DNA from: JAIYCX01 sp044351785 | Lineage (GTDB): Bacteria > Bdellovibrionota_C > UBA2361 > SZUA-149 > DAOLCO01 | NCBI GenBank assembly: GCA_044351785.1 | Contig: JBILFC010000137.1 | Location: 1-7,921, forward strand | Direction of reading: 5' to 3' | DNA length: 7,921 nucleotides | Part shown: piece after piece, positions 1 through 4,933 of the stretch | Position numbering within the stretch: position 1 is the stretch's first letter | Layout of the letters: each line of letters opens with the position of its first letter | Program-made: the position numbers and the translations under genes | The notes under the pieces: generated by a model | What the model saw: the letters and a program-made list of their open reading frames with translations, nothing else | Told to the model about the DNA's origin: nothing | The model's database searches: none

Positions 1-2
1 AT

Positions 3-560
3 CTTTTACACATAAAACGAGTTGTCGCTTCTTCTAAAAGAATTGCAGAAGTAGAAGGTGGTAATTTAGCCGTAGTTATTCCCGCAGCCTATCTTCATGA
101 CTGTGTGATTGTCCCTAAGGATTCTCCAGATAGATCCAGAGCTTCTACTTTGGCGGGGGAGGAAGCTGTCCGTCTACTTCGGGAGTGGGGATATGAGGAG
201 AAATATTTAGAAGACATCAAACATGCCATTGAGGCCCATAGCTTTTCAGCAGGGATAGAACCAAGAACTTTAGAAGCTAAGATAGTACAAGATGCAGATA
301 GGCTTGATGCAATTGGTGCGATTGGGATTGCGCGGTGTTTAGCTCTTGGCGGGGCGATGGGTTCAGATATTCTTAGTGCAGACGATCCTTTCTGTAAGGA
401 GAGAGAGCCCGATGATAAAAAATTTATGATAGATCATTTCTACGTAAAGCTATTTAAATTAGAAGGCATGATGAATACGGATGCGGGTAAACAAATCGCG
501 GGAGAGAGAGTGTTGTTTATGAAGGAGTTTTTGAGGGTGTTGGAGGGGGAGGTCGTTTAG
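3..560 (+). CDS. HD-domain phosphohydrolase, YedJ-like (5' end outside window)
   Basis: The reading frame is open from the left edge (first complete codon at 3) to the TAG at 558-560, so the gene starts upstream. The GTG at 105 is an internal valine directly after the HD pair and is not the start. The metal-binding residues expected of an HD domain are visible: His at 9-11 (HIKRV), the His-Asp doublet at 96-101 (AAYLHDCV), and the downstream Asp within KIVQDADRLDAIGAIG (about 285-330). HAIEAHSFSAGIEPRTLEAK and DPFCKEREPDDKKFMIDHF closely match what I recall of E. coli YedJ. Such proteins are cytosolic metal-dependent phosphohydrolases; the physiological substrate is not settled and cannot be read here. 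Perhaps 20-30 N-terminal residues are missing. Family assignment is firm; substrate is unknown. Confidence 0.9.
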   Translation, partial: LLHIKRVVASSKRIAEVEGGNLAVVIPAAYLHDCVIVPKDSPDRSRASTLAGEEAVRLLREWGYEEKYLEDIKHAIEAHSFSAGIEPRTLEAKIVQDADRLDAIGAIGIARCLALGGAMGSDILSADDPFCKEREPDDKKFMIDHFYVKLFKLEGMMNTDAGKQIAGERVLFMKEFLRVLEGEVV

Positions 561-642
561 TCCACAATACCAACGGCCCCATTAATCATGTCTAATATTA
601 TTTTCTTTTAGAAAATAGCAAGTTAGGTTATGAGTGTAAATT

Positions 643-1092
643 ATGGCACGACACTTAATGGAATTACATGGTTGCAGGAGCGAGTTGTGGATATGGATGT
701 ATTGCCCTCCTGACGAGCTTACGGATATTATCATAGACTTACTTTTCTGCAGTATCACAACGATACTGGCCTCCTTTCTAGTTTTATTAGGGGCCTCAAT
801 CTTAGCTAAATCAAAGATACAAAATGTTGGATTTTTAAAGTGTTGTTATGGAGTGGCGATGCCTGCAATCTTCTCGCATATTTTCATGTCGGTCTTATTT
901 CATTTGAATCTAGCTATAGTTGGGAGAGTTGTGATTGTGATACTCTCTTTCTTTCTTGCTTTTCTTATCTCTCGATATTGTTTGAAATTTGATAAAATAT
1001 TAGCAATACTTCTTTCGTTGATGGGGTTATTTATCGTAACACCCCTGTCTATCATTCTCTTTATCCCATTTTTGCCGAGTTATGGAGCTTAG
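643..1092 (+). CDS. Small multi-pass membrane protein of unknown function
   Basis: The 149-residue product is strongly hydrophobic, with about four membrane segments near residues 26-51, 64-88, 90-112 and 117-143. It has a short charged loop (AKSKIQ, 55-60), another at 112-117, and a short polar C-terminus. I recognise no family or catalytic motif. The frame is closed by TAA at 637-639, so ATG 643 is the earliest start, but no Shine-Dalgarno sequence precedes it. Residues 1-20 (rich in His, Arg and Trp) look less natural than the rest. AGGAG at 676-680 would instead serve TTG 685, and ATG 697 is another choice. The gene lies 82 bases after the HD gene on the same strand and converges with the GNAT gene. 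The long run of membrane segments argues that it is real; the start is uncertain. Confidence 0.6.
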   Translation: MARHLMELHGCRSELWIWMYCPPDELTDIIIDLLFCSITTILASFLVLLGASILAKSKIQNVGFLKCCYGVAMPAIFSHIFMSVLFHLNLAIVGRVVIVILSFFLAFLISRYCLKFDKILAILLSLMGLFIVTPLSIILFIPFLPSYGA

Positions 1093-1190
1093 ATTTGAGA
1101 TGAATCCCCTGAAAACCAACCAAGCTCAGTCGCTTGGCGTAATATTAGATGAACCCCTTACCCTATTCTTTATAGGTCGTTCAATTTTAA

Positions 1191-1215
1191 TGCCAGGCAG
1201 GAGCCTGGCGCTCCC
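1191..1215 (-). repeat. REP-like palindrome, copy A
   Basis: Read on the minus strand, the 25-base element is a GGGAGC head, a GCCAGGC arm, a TCCT loop, a GCCTGGC arm and a final A. The 7-bp stem is perfect. It is GC-rich in an otherwise AT-rich gap between convergent genes, has no T-tract on either side, and shares its head-stem-A layout with the element at 7898-7921. That layout is typical of REP sequences, which are dispersed non-autonomous repeats mobilised by RAYT (TnpA-REP) transposases. No RAYT gene is in the window. Confidence 0.6.
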
Positions 1216-1275
1216 GGGGTTTTAAGTTGTAAAGCAGTTACGAGGCTTGGAGCTCGATCCTGTTTGGAGTTATTT

Positions 1276-1342
1276 TCCGCAGATAGCGAGGGGTGGCTTC
1301 ATAGTCGCTACAAGGAAAAAACTTGAAATAGGAACTAGCGGA
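1276..1342. other. Nested inverted repeats in intergenic DNA (possible structured RNA)
   Basis: This part of the gap 1093-1387 has no coding frame I would support. An outer TCCGC (1276-1280) pairs with GCGGA (1338-1342). Inside it, TAGCGA (1284-1289) pairs perfectly with TCGCTA (1305-1310) around a 15-base loop. The rest of the gap holds the REP-like element and a small CCAAGC/GCTTGG hairpin (1120-1125 with 1132-1137) lacking a T-tract. The function of the nested stems is unknown. Short stems like these can arise by chance. Confidence 0.25.
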
Positions 1343-1359
1343 TTAACTTAAGGTAAATT

Positions 1360-1384
1360 AAAAAATTCAGAACAATGCATGAAT
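1360..1384 (-). terminator. Weak intrinsic terminator candidate after the GNAT gene
   Basis: On the minus strand, four bases after the GNAT stop codon, ATTCA (1384-1380) can pair with TGAAT (1369-1365) around a 10-base loop. A run of six T follows (1365-1360, sharing one base with the stem). The stem is short and AT-rich, so efficiency would be low. Position and T-run fit the end of the toxin-antitoxin-GNAT transcript. Confidence 0.3.
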
Positions 1385-1387
1385 ACC

Positions 1388-1834
1388 TTATTCTACCTTT
1401 TTACGTAAAACTACTCGCCTCTCTCCACCACCGTAATAATTCTCTTCAATATGATGTTCTAAAAAGCCAAATGAATTACAAGCCGCGAGTGATGCTGTGT
1501 TGTCTGGCGAGACTACGCCTTGAAATTCGATGGGATTAAATTTTAGTAAAATGGAGTAAAGTTTTTCTCCGAGTTGTCGAGCAATTCCCCTTTGGCGATA
1601 GTCGGGATGAGTCATTACAGCTACAAAGTGTGCAATTAATGTTTGTGGATTAAATGCCCCAAGAATGTAACTTACTATCTTGTCCCCATCTTCGGCAACT
1701 AAAAGTACCGAGCCCAAATCAAAATGTTGACGAAGTACAACTAGAGGGTAGGGATACTTTCCAATTGAGGATTCTAACTCATAGATTGCATTAAGATCCT
1801 TTAGAGTAGCTTGACGGACTTGTATTTCGCTCAT
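1388..1834 (-). CDS. GNAT-family N-acetyltransferase, RimI-like
   Basis: The 148-residue product has the whole GNAT fold in order: the N-terminal IQVRQATLKDLNAIYELE strand-helix; strands at 42-58 (SVLLVAED, KIVSYILG); motif A at about 71-95 (VAVMTHPDYRQRGIARQLGE) with the acetyl-CoA pyrophosphate signature R-x-x-G-x-A at 80-85; motif B at 107-124 (VSPDNTASLAACNSFGF); and a C-terminal YYGGGERRVVLRK strand. The last element and the PDN-ASL helix resemble RimI-type protein N-terminal acetyltransferases. The substrate cannot be told. ATG 1834 lies 10 bases after the RelE stop. The only Shine-Dalgarno-like AGAGG overlaps the end of relE and is about 15 bases from the ATG, longer than usual, so expression may depend on coupling. 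It could be a third member of the toxin-antitoxin transcript or an unrelated downstream gene. Confidence 0.88.
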   Translation of the reverse strand: MSEIQVRQATLKDLNAIYELESSIGKYPYPLVVLRQHFDLGSVLLVAEDGDKIVSYILGAFNPQTLIAHFVAVMTHPDYRQRGIARQLGEKLYSILLKFNPIEFQGVVSPDNTASLAACNSFGFLEHHIEENYYGGGERRVVLRKKVE

Positions 1835-1844
1835 ATGTTTTTTG

Positions 1845-2120
1845 TTAAACCTCTTTTAAGTACCGATAAACATCCTTCCGATGTCCAATTCTGATTACGA
1901 TAATAACTAAAACTTCTCCTTGGATTTCATAGATCACTCTATATGAACCGATCCTAATTCTATAAAGCTGATTTCTGCCTTTGAGTTTTTTGTACTGTAT
2001 GATTTCAGCAAAGGGGTTAAGTTTTAGAATTTCTAAAGATTCTATTACTTTTGATTGAGTTTCTTTCTCCAGTTTCTTTAAGTCTTTTATCGCACGGGAA
2101 GAGAGCTTTACTTTGTACAT
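1845..2120 (-). CDS. RelE/ParE-family type II toxin, probable mRNA interferase
   Basis: The 91-residue product is full length for the family. It shows the N-terminal helical pair (SSRAIKDLKKLEKETQSKVIESLE, 7-30), NPF at 35-37, KKLKGRNQLYRIRIGSYRVIYEI (44-66) and the C-terminal strand ending IRIGHRKDVYR (76-86). Basic residues R54, R56, R61 and R81 and the aromatic Y85 fall where RelE carries residues for ribosome-dependent mRNA cleavage, so nuclease activity is likely. Gyrase-targeting ParE toxins share the fold but lack that set. Start is ATG 2120, with only a weak AGG far upstream. The gene follows the antitoxin by 23 bases, and the intervening hairpin could make its translation depend on that of the antitoxin. 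Confidence 0.92.
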   Translation of the reverse strand: MYKVKLSSRAIKDLKKLEKETQSKVIESLEILKLNPFAEIIQYKKLKGRNQLYRIRIGSYRVIYEIQGEVLVIIVIRIGHRKDVYRYLKEV

Positions 2121-2155
2121 AAAAGAGTTACGCCTAATTGAACTTAGGCTCTTTT
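2121..2155 (-). promoter_or_regulatory. Hairpin at the antitoxin-toxin junction (possible translational coupling)
   Basis: GCCTAA (2132-2137) and TTAGGC (2144-2149) form a 6-bp stem around a 6-base loop. Flanking AAAAGA (2121-2126) and TCTTTT (2150-2155) can extend it across a 5-base bulge. The stem includes the antitoxin stop codon (2146-2144) and the only AGG before the toxin ATG. Ribosomes finishing the antitoxin would melt it. The structure is visible; its role is inferred. Confidence 0.4.
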
Positions 2156-2371
2156 CTTTAAGGTTTTTTTTAGGTCTTCTAGGTCGACCAGTTCATCATG
2201 TGAAGTGTTATTGGCTATTTCTAAATCCATTTCTTCCTCTAGTCGGTCCCAGATGATCTCCTCTAGAAAAGAATTAATCTTTAACCCTCTTCTTAGGCAG
2301 AAGGCAGATAGGGCTTCTTTTGCTTCCTTGGTAAGGGTTGTGGATAGGGTGCTGGTTTTACTCTTGTTCAT
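2144..2371 (-). CDS. Ribbon-helix-helix-like antitoxin of the RelE toxin
   Basis: The proposed 75-residue protein begins MNKSKTSTLSTTLTKEAK. It has a short strand, a helix (TKEAKEALSAFCLRRG, about 14-29), the turn LKINSF and a second helix (INSFLEEIIWDRLEEEM, about 32-48), as in Arc/MetJ DNA-binding domains. An acidic tail and a basic end (DLEDLKKTLKKRA) follow, likely the toxin-binding part. The frame stays open upstream to TTG 2407 and contains ATG 2380, but both lie in or upstream of the -10 box (2384-2379). ATG 2371 is therefore preferred; it coincides with the predicted transcription start, so the message may be leaderless, and no Shine-Dalgarno sequence is seen. It neutralises the toxin and probably represses its own promoter. 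Confidence is high for antitoxin role from position, moderate for the fold. Confidence 0.82.
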   Translation of the reverse strand: MNKSKTSTLSTTLTKEAKEALSAFCLRRGLKINSFLEEIIWDRLEEEMDLEIANNTSHDELVDLEDLKKTLKKRA

Positions 2372-2378
2372 AGGAATC

Positions 2379-2423
2379 ATAATAATGTATTTTTCATGAA
2401 AAATCAAGAAAATTTCATGAAAT
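2379..2423 (-). promoter_or_regulatory. Antitoxin-toxin promoter with two palindromic operators
   Basis: Minus-strand -35 TTGATT (2407-2402), a 17-base spacer and -10 TATTAT (2384-2379) make a good sigma-70 promoter. Operator 1 is the perfect 14-bp palindrome TTTTTCATGAAAAA (2390-2403), lying in the spacer. Operator 2 is the perfect 12-bp ATTTCATGAAAT (2412-2423), upstream of -35. Their centres are 21 bp apart, two helical turns, so both face the same side of the DNA. This suits cooperative binding by a ribbon-helix-helix antitoxin and its toxin complex. Confidence 0.75.
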
Positions 2424-2599
2424 ACAAGAATTGGATTAACTATCCAGTAAGACTAGTTTATAAAGAGTTTAGAAGAGAATGTTAAGTGGATTAATAGTTA
2501 TAGCTTATTTGAAATCTCTTATAAATTGCAGTATAGCAATACCTTAGGTCGCTATTAAAGTAGTTTGTTGACAATAGAATATGGGTAGAGTTCAGAATT

Positions 2600-2640
2600 C
2601 TTAACTTGAATTGAAATTTGACATTTCATTTCAAGTTGAG
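2600..2640. promoter_or_regulatory. 18-bp inverted repeat over a TTGACA box upstream of the 2673 gene
   Basis: AACTTGAA (2603-2610) pairs with TTCAAGTT (2630-2637). TGAAAT (2612-2617) pairs with ATTTCA (2623-2628) across one T-T mismatch, with a 5-base loop TTGAC. Outer bases extend the pairing to 2600/2640 through one G-T wobble. The loop and next base form TTGACA (2618-2623), a -35 consensus, but no -10 hexamer follows at 16-18 bases. A second TTGACA is at 2568-2573, also without a good -10. This may be an operator or an mRNA leader hairpin. The rest of 2424-2672 shows nothing else I can name. Confidence 0.45.
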
Positions 2641-2672
2641 GGGGTTCGCGGTTTTTCTAAGGGGTTGATGAC

Positions 2673-3293
2673 ATGTCTGAAGTTGTTTCAGAAGTATCTC
2701 CGTTTGCAAAATTTATCTTGGCTCTTCAATTCTACGATGCACTAAAAAGTCATGAAGGATTTTGGGATAAATTGCCAGAGGTAAGAAGATTCGAAATCGT
2801 AGCTAAATTAGCAGTAGCGTTTAACTACGGTGGAAGTAGTTCTTTTGAATTATTTGGAGGAAATTTTTTTTCGCGTAAAATCCTGAGTTACTACAATAGT
2901 CAGGTGATGCCACTTCAGGCAGAATTAAGGGAATTGCAATCATCGTTCCCTATCCATGTTCCAGAAGATCATGGGAGCTGGACAACTTTCTTCCCGAATT
3001 TTAAGAAGGTTAATCGATCTAATGAGGAGTTTGGTGCTGATTTTGTAGTTTTCCCAGAATTTAGGGCATTAGTGGAGAGGTATTTGCCATACAGCACTCA
3101 TTCATTTTTGCTCTGTGCTTATTGTAGATGGATAATCTGCTATTATGTTTGGACATCAAGATGGCCGACATTAAATGTAAAAGAGTCATGGTTACAGATA
3201 GCAGATATGCCAATTGATAATGGAACTAAATGGGGGACTAAATGGCGTGAATTCATAATTGAATTTCAGTCTGTCCTAGAGCTGCTCGGTTAG
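2673..3293 (+). CDS. Hypothetical protein, 206 residues, aromatic-rich
   Basis: I do not recognise this family. ATG 2673 follows AAGGGG (2659-2664) at 8 bases, a convincing ribosome binding site. The N-terminal half looks alpha-helical (residues 9-50, PFAKFILALQFYDALKSHEG and on). A Gly/Ser/Phe-rich turn lies at 52-67 (YGGSSSFELFGGNFFSRK), then a helix near 79-91. The C-terminal half is rich in Trp, Tyr and Phe, with a hydrophobic stretch at about 144-161 (SFLLCAYCRWIICYYVW) that could be one membrane segment or a buried helix, including C148 and C151. KWGTKW (187-192) is a short basic-aromatic repeat. There is no signal peptide. The gene is divergent from the toxin-antitoxin unit and convergent with the sigma cluster, so it stands alone. 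Its position beside a toxin module may suggest accessory DNA. Confidence 0.75.
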   Translation: MSEVVSEVSPFAKFILALQFYDALKSHEGFWDKLPEVRRFEIVAKLAVAFNYGGSSSFELFGGNFFSRKILSYYNSQVMPLQAELRELQSSFPIHVPEDHGSWTTFFPNFKKVNRSNEEFGADFVVFPEFRALVERYLPYSTHSFLLCAYCRWIICYYVWTSRWPTLNVKESWLQIADMPIDNGTKWGTKWREFIIEFQSVLELLG

Positions 3294-3322
3294 CGGTATA
3301 AAGGAGGGAGGTTTGTAATATT

Positions 3323-3336
3323 AAGGTTCGAACCTT
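3323..3336. repeat. Perfect 14-bp palindrome between convergent genes
   Basis: AAGGTTCGAACCTT reads identically on both strands, 29 bases after the stop of the 2673 gene. In RNA it gives a 5-bp stem with a UCGA loop. The following plus-strand sequence is pyrimidine-rich (CTTCTTCCTCTT) without a run of T, so it would be at best a weak terminator. Elsewhere in 3294-3446 there are only two small, mutually exclusive hairpins near 3356-3377. Confidence 0.35.
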
Positions 3337-3446
3337 CTTCCTCTTGTATGTGTTAATTCTTGCCTAAGAATCGCAAGTCGACAGATTTGTTAAAAGAAAA
3401 TGGAAAGATTTTATCCTGAATTTGAATTTTCGTTAGGGATAGTCAT

Positions 3447-3827
3447 TTATAATATCCACTCAGGTTCAAATAAAAATTCCTCTTCGTCAAAAAGATTAAA
3501 GTCGTCAAGAGGATCTTCAATGTGAGGGGTAGTGATTAGAGTTGTTTTTGCAAGTTCGCGGTCTCCATTACCAAACGTACTTATTTTAATGACAGCGATG
3601 GTTATTAAAGCAAATAGGCAGACAGCAACATAAGGTTGGCTGATATTTCGTAGGTGATTAAAGTTTCCTATTGCGTCTATGAGATTAAACCAAATACTTT
3701 TAGCGTTTCTATTTGCTCTGGTAGCTTTAGAAATATCAAATCCAGCTCTCATAATTCGATTTTCAAAATTGGCACTAGGATCAGGAATACTTAAATTGTC
3801 TAGCTTCTCTTTTAGGTCATCTTTCAT
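3447..3827 (-). CDS. Single-pass membrane anti-sigma-like protein
   Basis: The 126-residue product has a charged N-terminal region (1-60; KDDLKEKLDNLSIPDPSANF, then basic SKATRANRNAKS), one membrane segment at about 66-83 (YVAVCLFALITIAVIKIS), and an outer tail that becomes very acidic (IEDPLDDFNLFDEEEFLFEP, 103-122). Its start (ATG 3827, with AAGGAG at 10 bases) overlaps the end of the ECF sigma gene by 11 bases, the usual arrangement for a cognate anti-sigma factor. The likely role is to hold the sigma factor at the inner membrane and release it on an envelope signal. The H-x3-C-x2-C zinc motif of ZAS anti-sigma domains is absent, so sigma binding is inferred from context and topology. It resembles in layout the small proteins that follow ECF genes in some proteobacteria. 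Confidence 0.75.
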   Translation of the reverse strand: MKDDLKEKLDNLSIPDPSANFENRIMRAGFDISKATRANRNAKSIWFNLIDAIGNFNHLRNISQPYVAVCLFALITIAVIKISTFGNGDRELAKTTLITTPHIEDPLDDFNLFDEEEFLFEPEWIL

Positions 3828-4383
3828 AATCCGCTAGCTCCTTTCGTAATTTATCTTTTGCTCTAGATAGTAATGATTCGTATGCTTTAATGCTTAAGCC
3901 TAGAATCTTTGAGCCATCTTGTTGATTGAGGTCGGAATAGTAAGTGAGTTCAATTGCTATTCTTTGTTTATAGGTGAGTTTTTGTAATGCATTCAGTATC
4001 TCCTGATTGCCCTCTTCTCTTTCAGAGACTTTATCTTGAAGCTCTATTTTGCTAACTGATAAAATGTCATTATTTTTTCTTATCAACTTATTTTTTCTTT
4101 CGAAATCAAGAGCCTGATTTAAAATAATTCGATAAAACCAACTTTTGAATTTTGCATTCTTTCCAGGAGACCACCTTGCACGACCATCGAGTAGTTTAAG
4201 GAATGCCTCCTGTACTATATCTTCAGCATCTTCTTTTGCTAGGGCAATTCTGTAAGCGACTTTGTAAAAGTAAAGGGAGTGACGTTTAAGAAGAATCTCA
4301 AATGCAACCTTATCGCCTTCCAATAGAGAGTCAATTAAAAGAGCATCCTCTGATTCATCTGTAATATTCGTCACGCCCTGCAC
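3817..4383 (-). CDS. ECF-type (group 4) sigma-70 family RNA polymerase sigma factor
   Basis: The 188-residue product has both ECF domains. Sigma region 2 spans about 20-95, with AFEILLKRHSLYFYKVAYRI, the core-binding segment EDAEDIVQEAFLKLL and the -10-recognising segment AKFKSWFYRIILNQALDFER. Region 4 spans about 128-183, with LNALQKLTYKQRIAIELTYY and the helix-turn-helix NQQDGSKILGLSIKAYESLL followed by SRAKDKLRKEL. Regions 1 and 3 are absent, as usual. GTG 4383 is chosen because GGGGAG sits 10 bases before it, overlapping the end of the upstream gene. GTG 4374 is an alternative three codons in. It follows the secreted-repeat gene by 5 bases and overlaps the anti-sigma-like gene, so all three are probably co-translated. 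It would direct polymerase to an envelope-stress regulon. Confidence 0.95.
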   Translation of the reverse strand: MQGVTNITDESEDALLIDSLLEGDKVAFEILLKRHSLYFYKVAYRIALAKEDAEDIVQEAFLKLLDGRARWSPGKNAKFKSWFYRIILNQALDFERKNKLIRKNNDILSVSKIELQDKVSEREEGNQEILNALQKLTYKQRIAIELTYYSDLNQQDGSKILGLSIKAYESLLSRAKDKLRKELADYER

Positions 4384-4388
4384 CTAAT

Positions 4389-4841
4389 TTATTCTCCCCG
4401 ACCTTCTTTTATCCTTCTTCTAGGTCCTCTTTCGCCTCTTTTGCTCATTCTCTCCTCTATGAAGGAAAGTTTTTCATCTTTGCTCATAATATTCCATTTA
4501 GAGTCCATCTTTTCTTTCATTCTTTTGAAGCGCTTATTAACAAATTCTATTTTGTCCTGATCAGTCATGGAGTTAAACTTTTCTTCCATTTTTTGCAATC
4601 TAGCTTTTCTTTTTTCTTCAAAGAAAGCAATTTTTTCATCCGCACTCATGCTCTGCAGTTTCGCCCTTTGTTCTTGAAATTGCTTTACTTTTTCTTCTCT
4701 ACCTTGATTGTTGTGCTCCTTGCCTTCATTCTCTAGAAAGCCACCAAACCCTTCATCATTTGGGCCATCAGGCTCTGCGAAAGCAATGTTAGAGCATAGA
4801 ATGCTTATTAATAGTGCTAAAGTAAATGTTTTGCCTCTCAT
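4389..4841 (-). CDS. Secreted charged protein with three 27-residue repeats
   Basis: The frame opens at TTG 4856, but ATG 4841 is chosen: GGAG lies 9 bases before it, and the product then starts with a textbook signal peptide (MRGKTFTLALLISILCSNIA, cleavage likely after AFA at 22). The mature 128 residues begin Gly/Asp/Asn-rich (23-48), then become helical and very charged. Three units repeat with a period of exactly 27: M65/M92/M119, K70/K97/K124, F73/F100/F127 and K77/R104/R131 align, in the form SM-(S/T)-x-x-(D/E)-K-I-x-F. The end is basic (RGERGPRRRIKEGRG). No cysteine remains after cleavage. This recalls small periplasmic stress-sensing helical proteins encoded beside ECF sigma genes, although the LTxxQ motif of Spy/CpxP is not seen. 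It could be the sensor or chaperone that modulates the anti-sigma protein. The function is inferred from context. Confidence 0.8.
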   Translation of the reverse strand: MRGKTFTLALLISILCSNIAFAEPDGPNDEGFGGFLENEGKEHNNQGREEKVKQFQEQRAKLQSMSADEKIAFFEEKRKARLQKMEEKFNSMTDQDKIEFVNKRFKRMKEKMDSKWNIMSKDEKLSFIEERMSKRGERGPRRRIKEGRGE

Positions 4842-4873
4842 GGTAAGTATCTCCAAATGTTCGTTTTTTAGTA

Positions 4874-4888
4874 ATTATAAGTATTATA
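4874..4888 (-). promoter_or_regulatory. Two TATAAT boxes upstream of the secreted-repeat gene
   Basis: On the minus strand two perfect TATAAT hexamers lie at 4888-4883 and 4879-4874, 33-47 bases before ATG 4841, in the 92-base gap after the response-regulator gene. No TTGACA-like box lies 17 bases upstream of either, and no sigma-54 GG-N10-GC pattern is seen. A separate start for the secreted protein-sigma-anti-sigma genes is plausible but not secure. Confidence 0.35.
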
Positions 4889-4933
4889 CGTTTCAGAAAG
4901 AAAAATCCTTCGTTTGCGTATCTATCTGGATTT

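Noticed and set aside
105..107. GTG as the start of the HD-domain gene
   Set aside because: It encodes the valine right after the catalytic His-Asp pair. The conserved frame continues upstream to the window edge.
644..659. TGGCACG followed four bases later by TTAAT, resembling a sigma-54 promoter
   Set aside because: The -12 element lacks the essential GC (TTAAT instead of TTGCA), and it lies inside the start of the membrane-protein frame.
1120..1137. CCAAGC/GCTTGG hairpin as terminator of the membrane-protein gene
   Set aside because: Six-bp stem with no T-run on either strand.
2205..2399. Plus-strand open frame opposite the antitoxin
   Set aside because: It is antisense to a well-supported antitoxin, has no ribosome site, and its Ser/Leu-rich content is that of a shadow frame.
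2439..2449. CTATCCAGTAA shared with a site near 6749
   Set aside because: An isolated 11-base match, one copy inside or beside a coding end; within reach of chance in AT-rich DNA.
3323..3336. GGTTCGAACC looks like a tRNA T-arm or phage attachment remnant
   Set aside because: No matching acceptor, D or anticodon arm upstream, no CCA end, and the flanking bases do not complete a 5-bp T-stem. There is also no integrase nearby.
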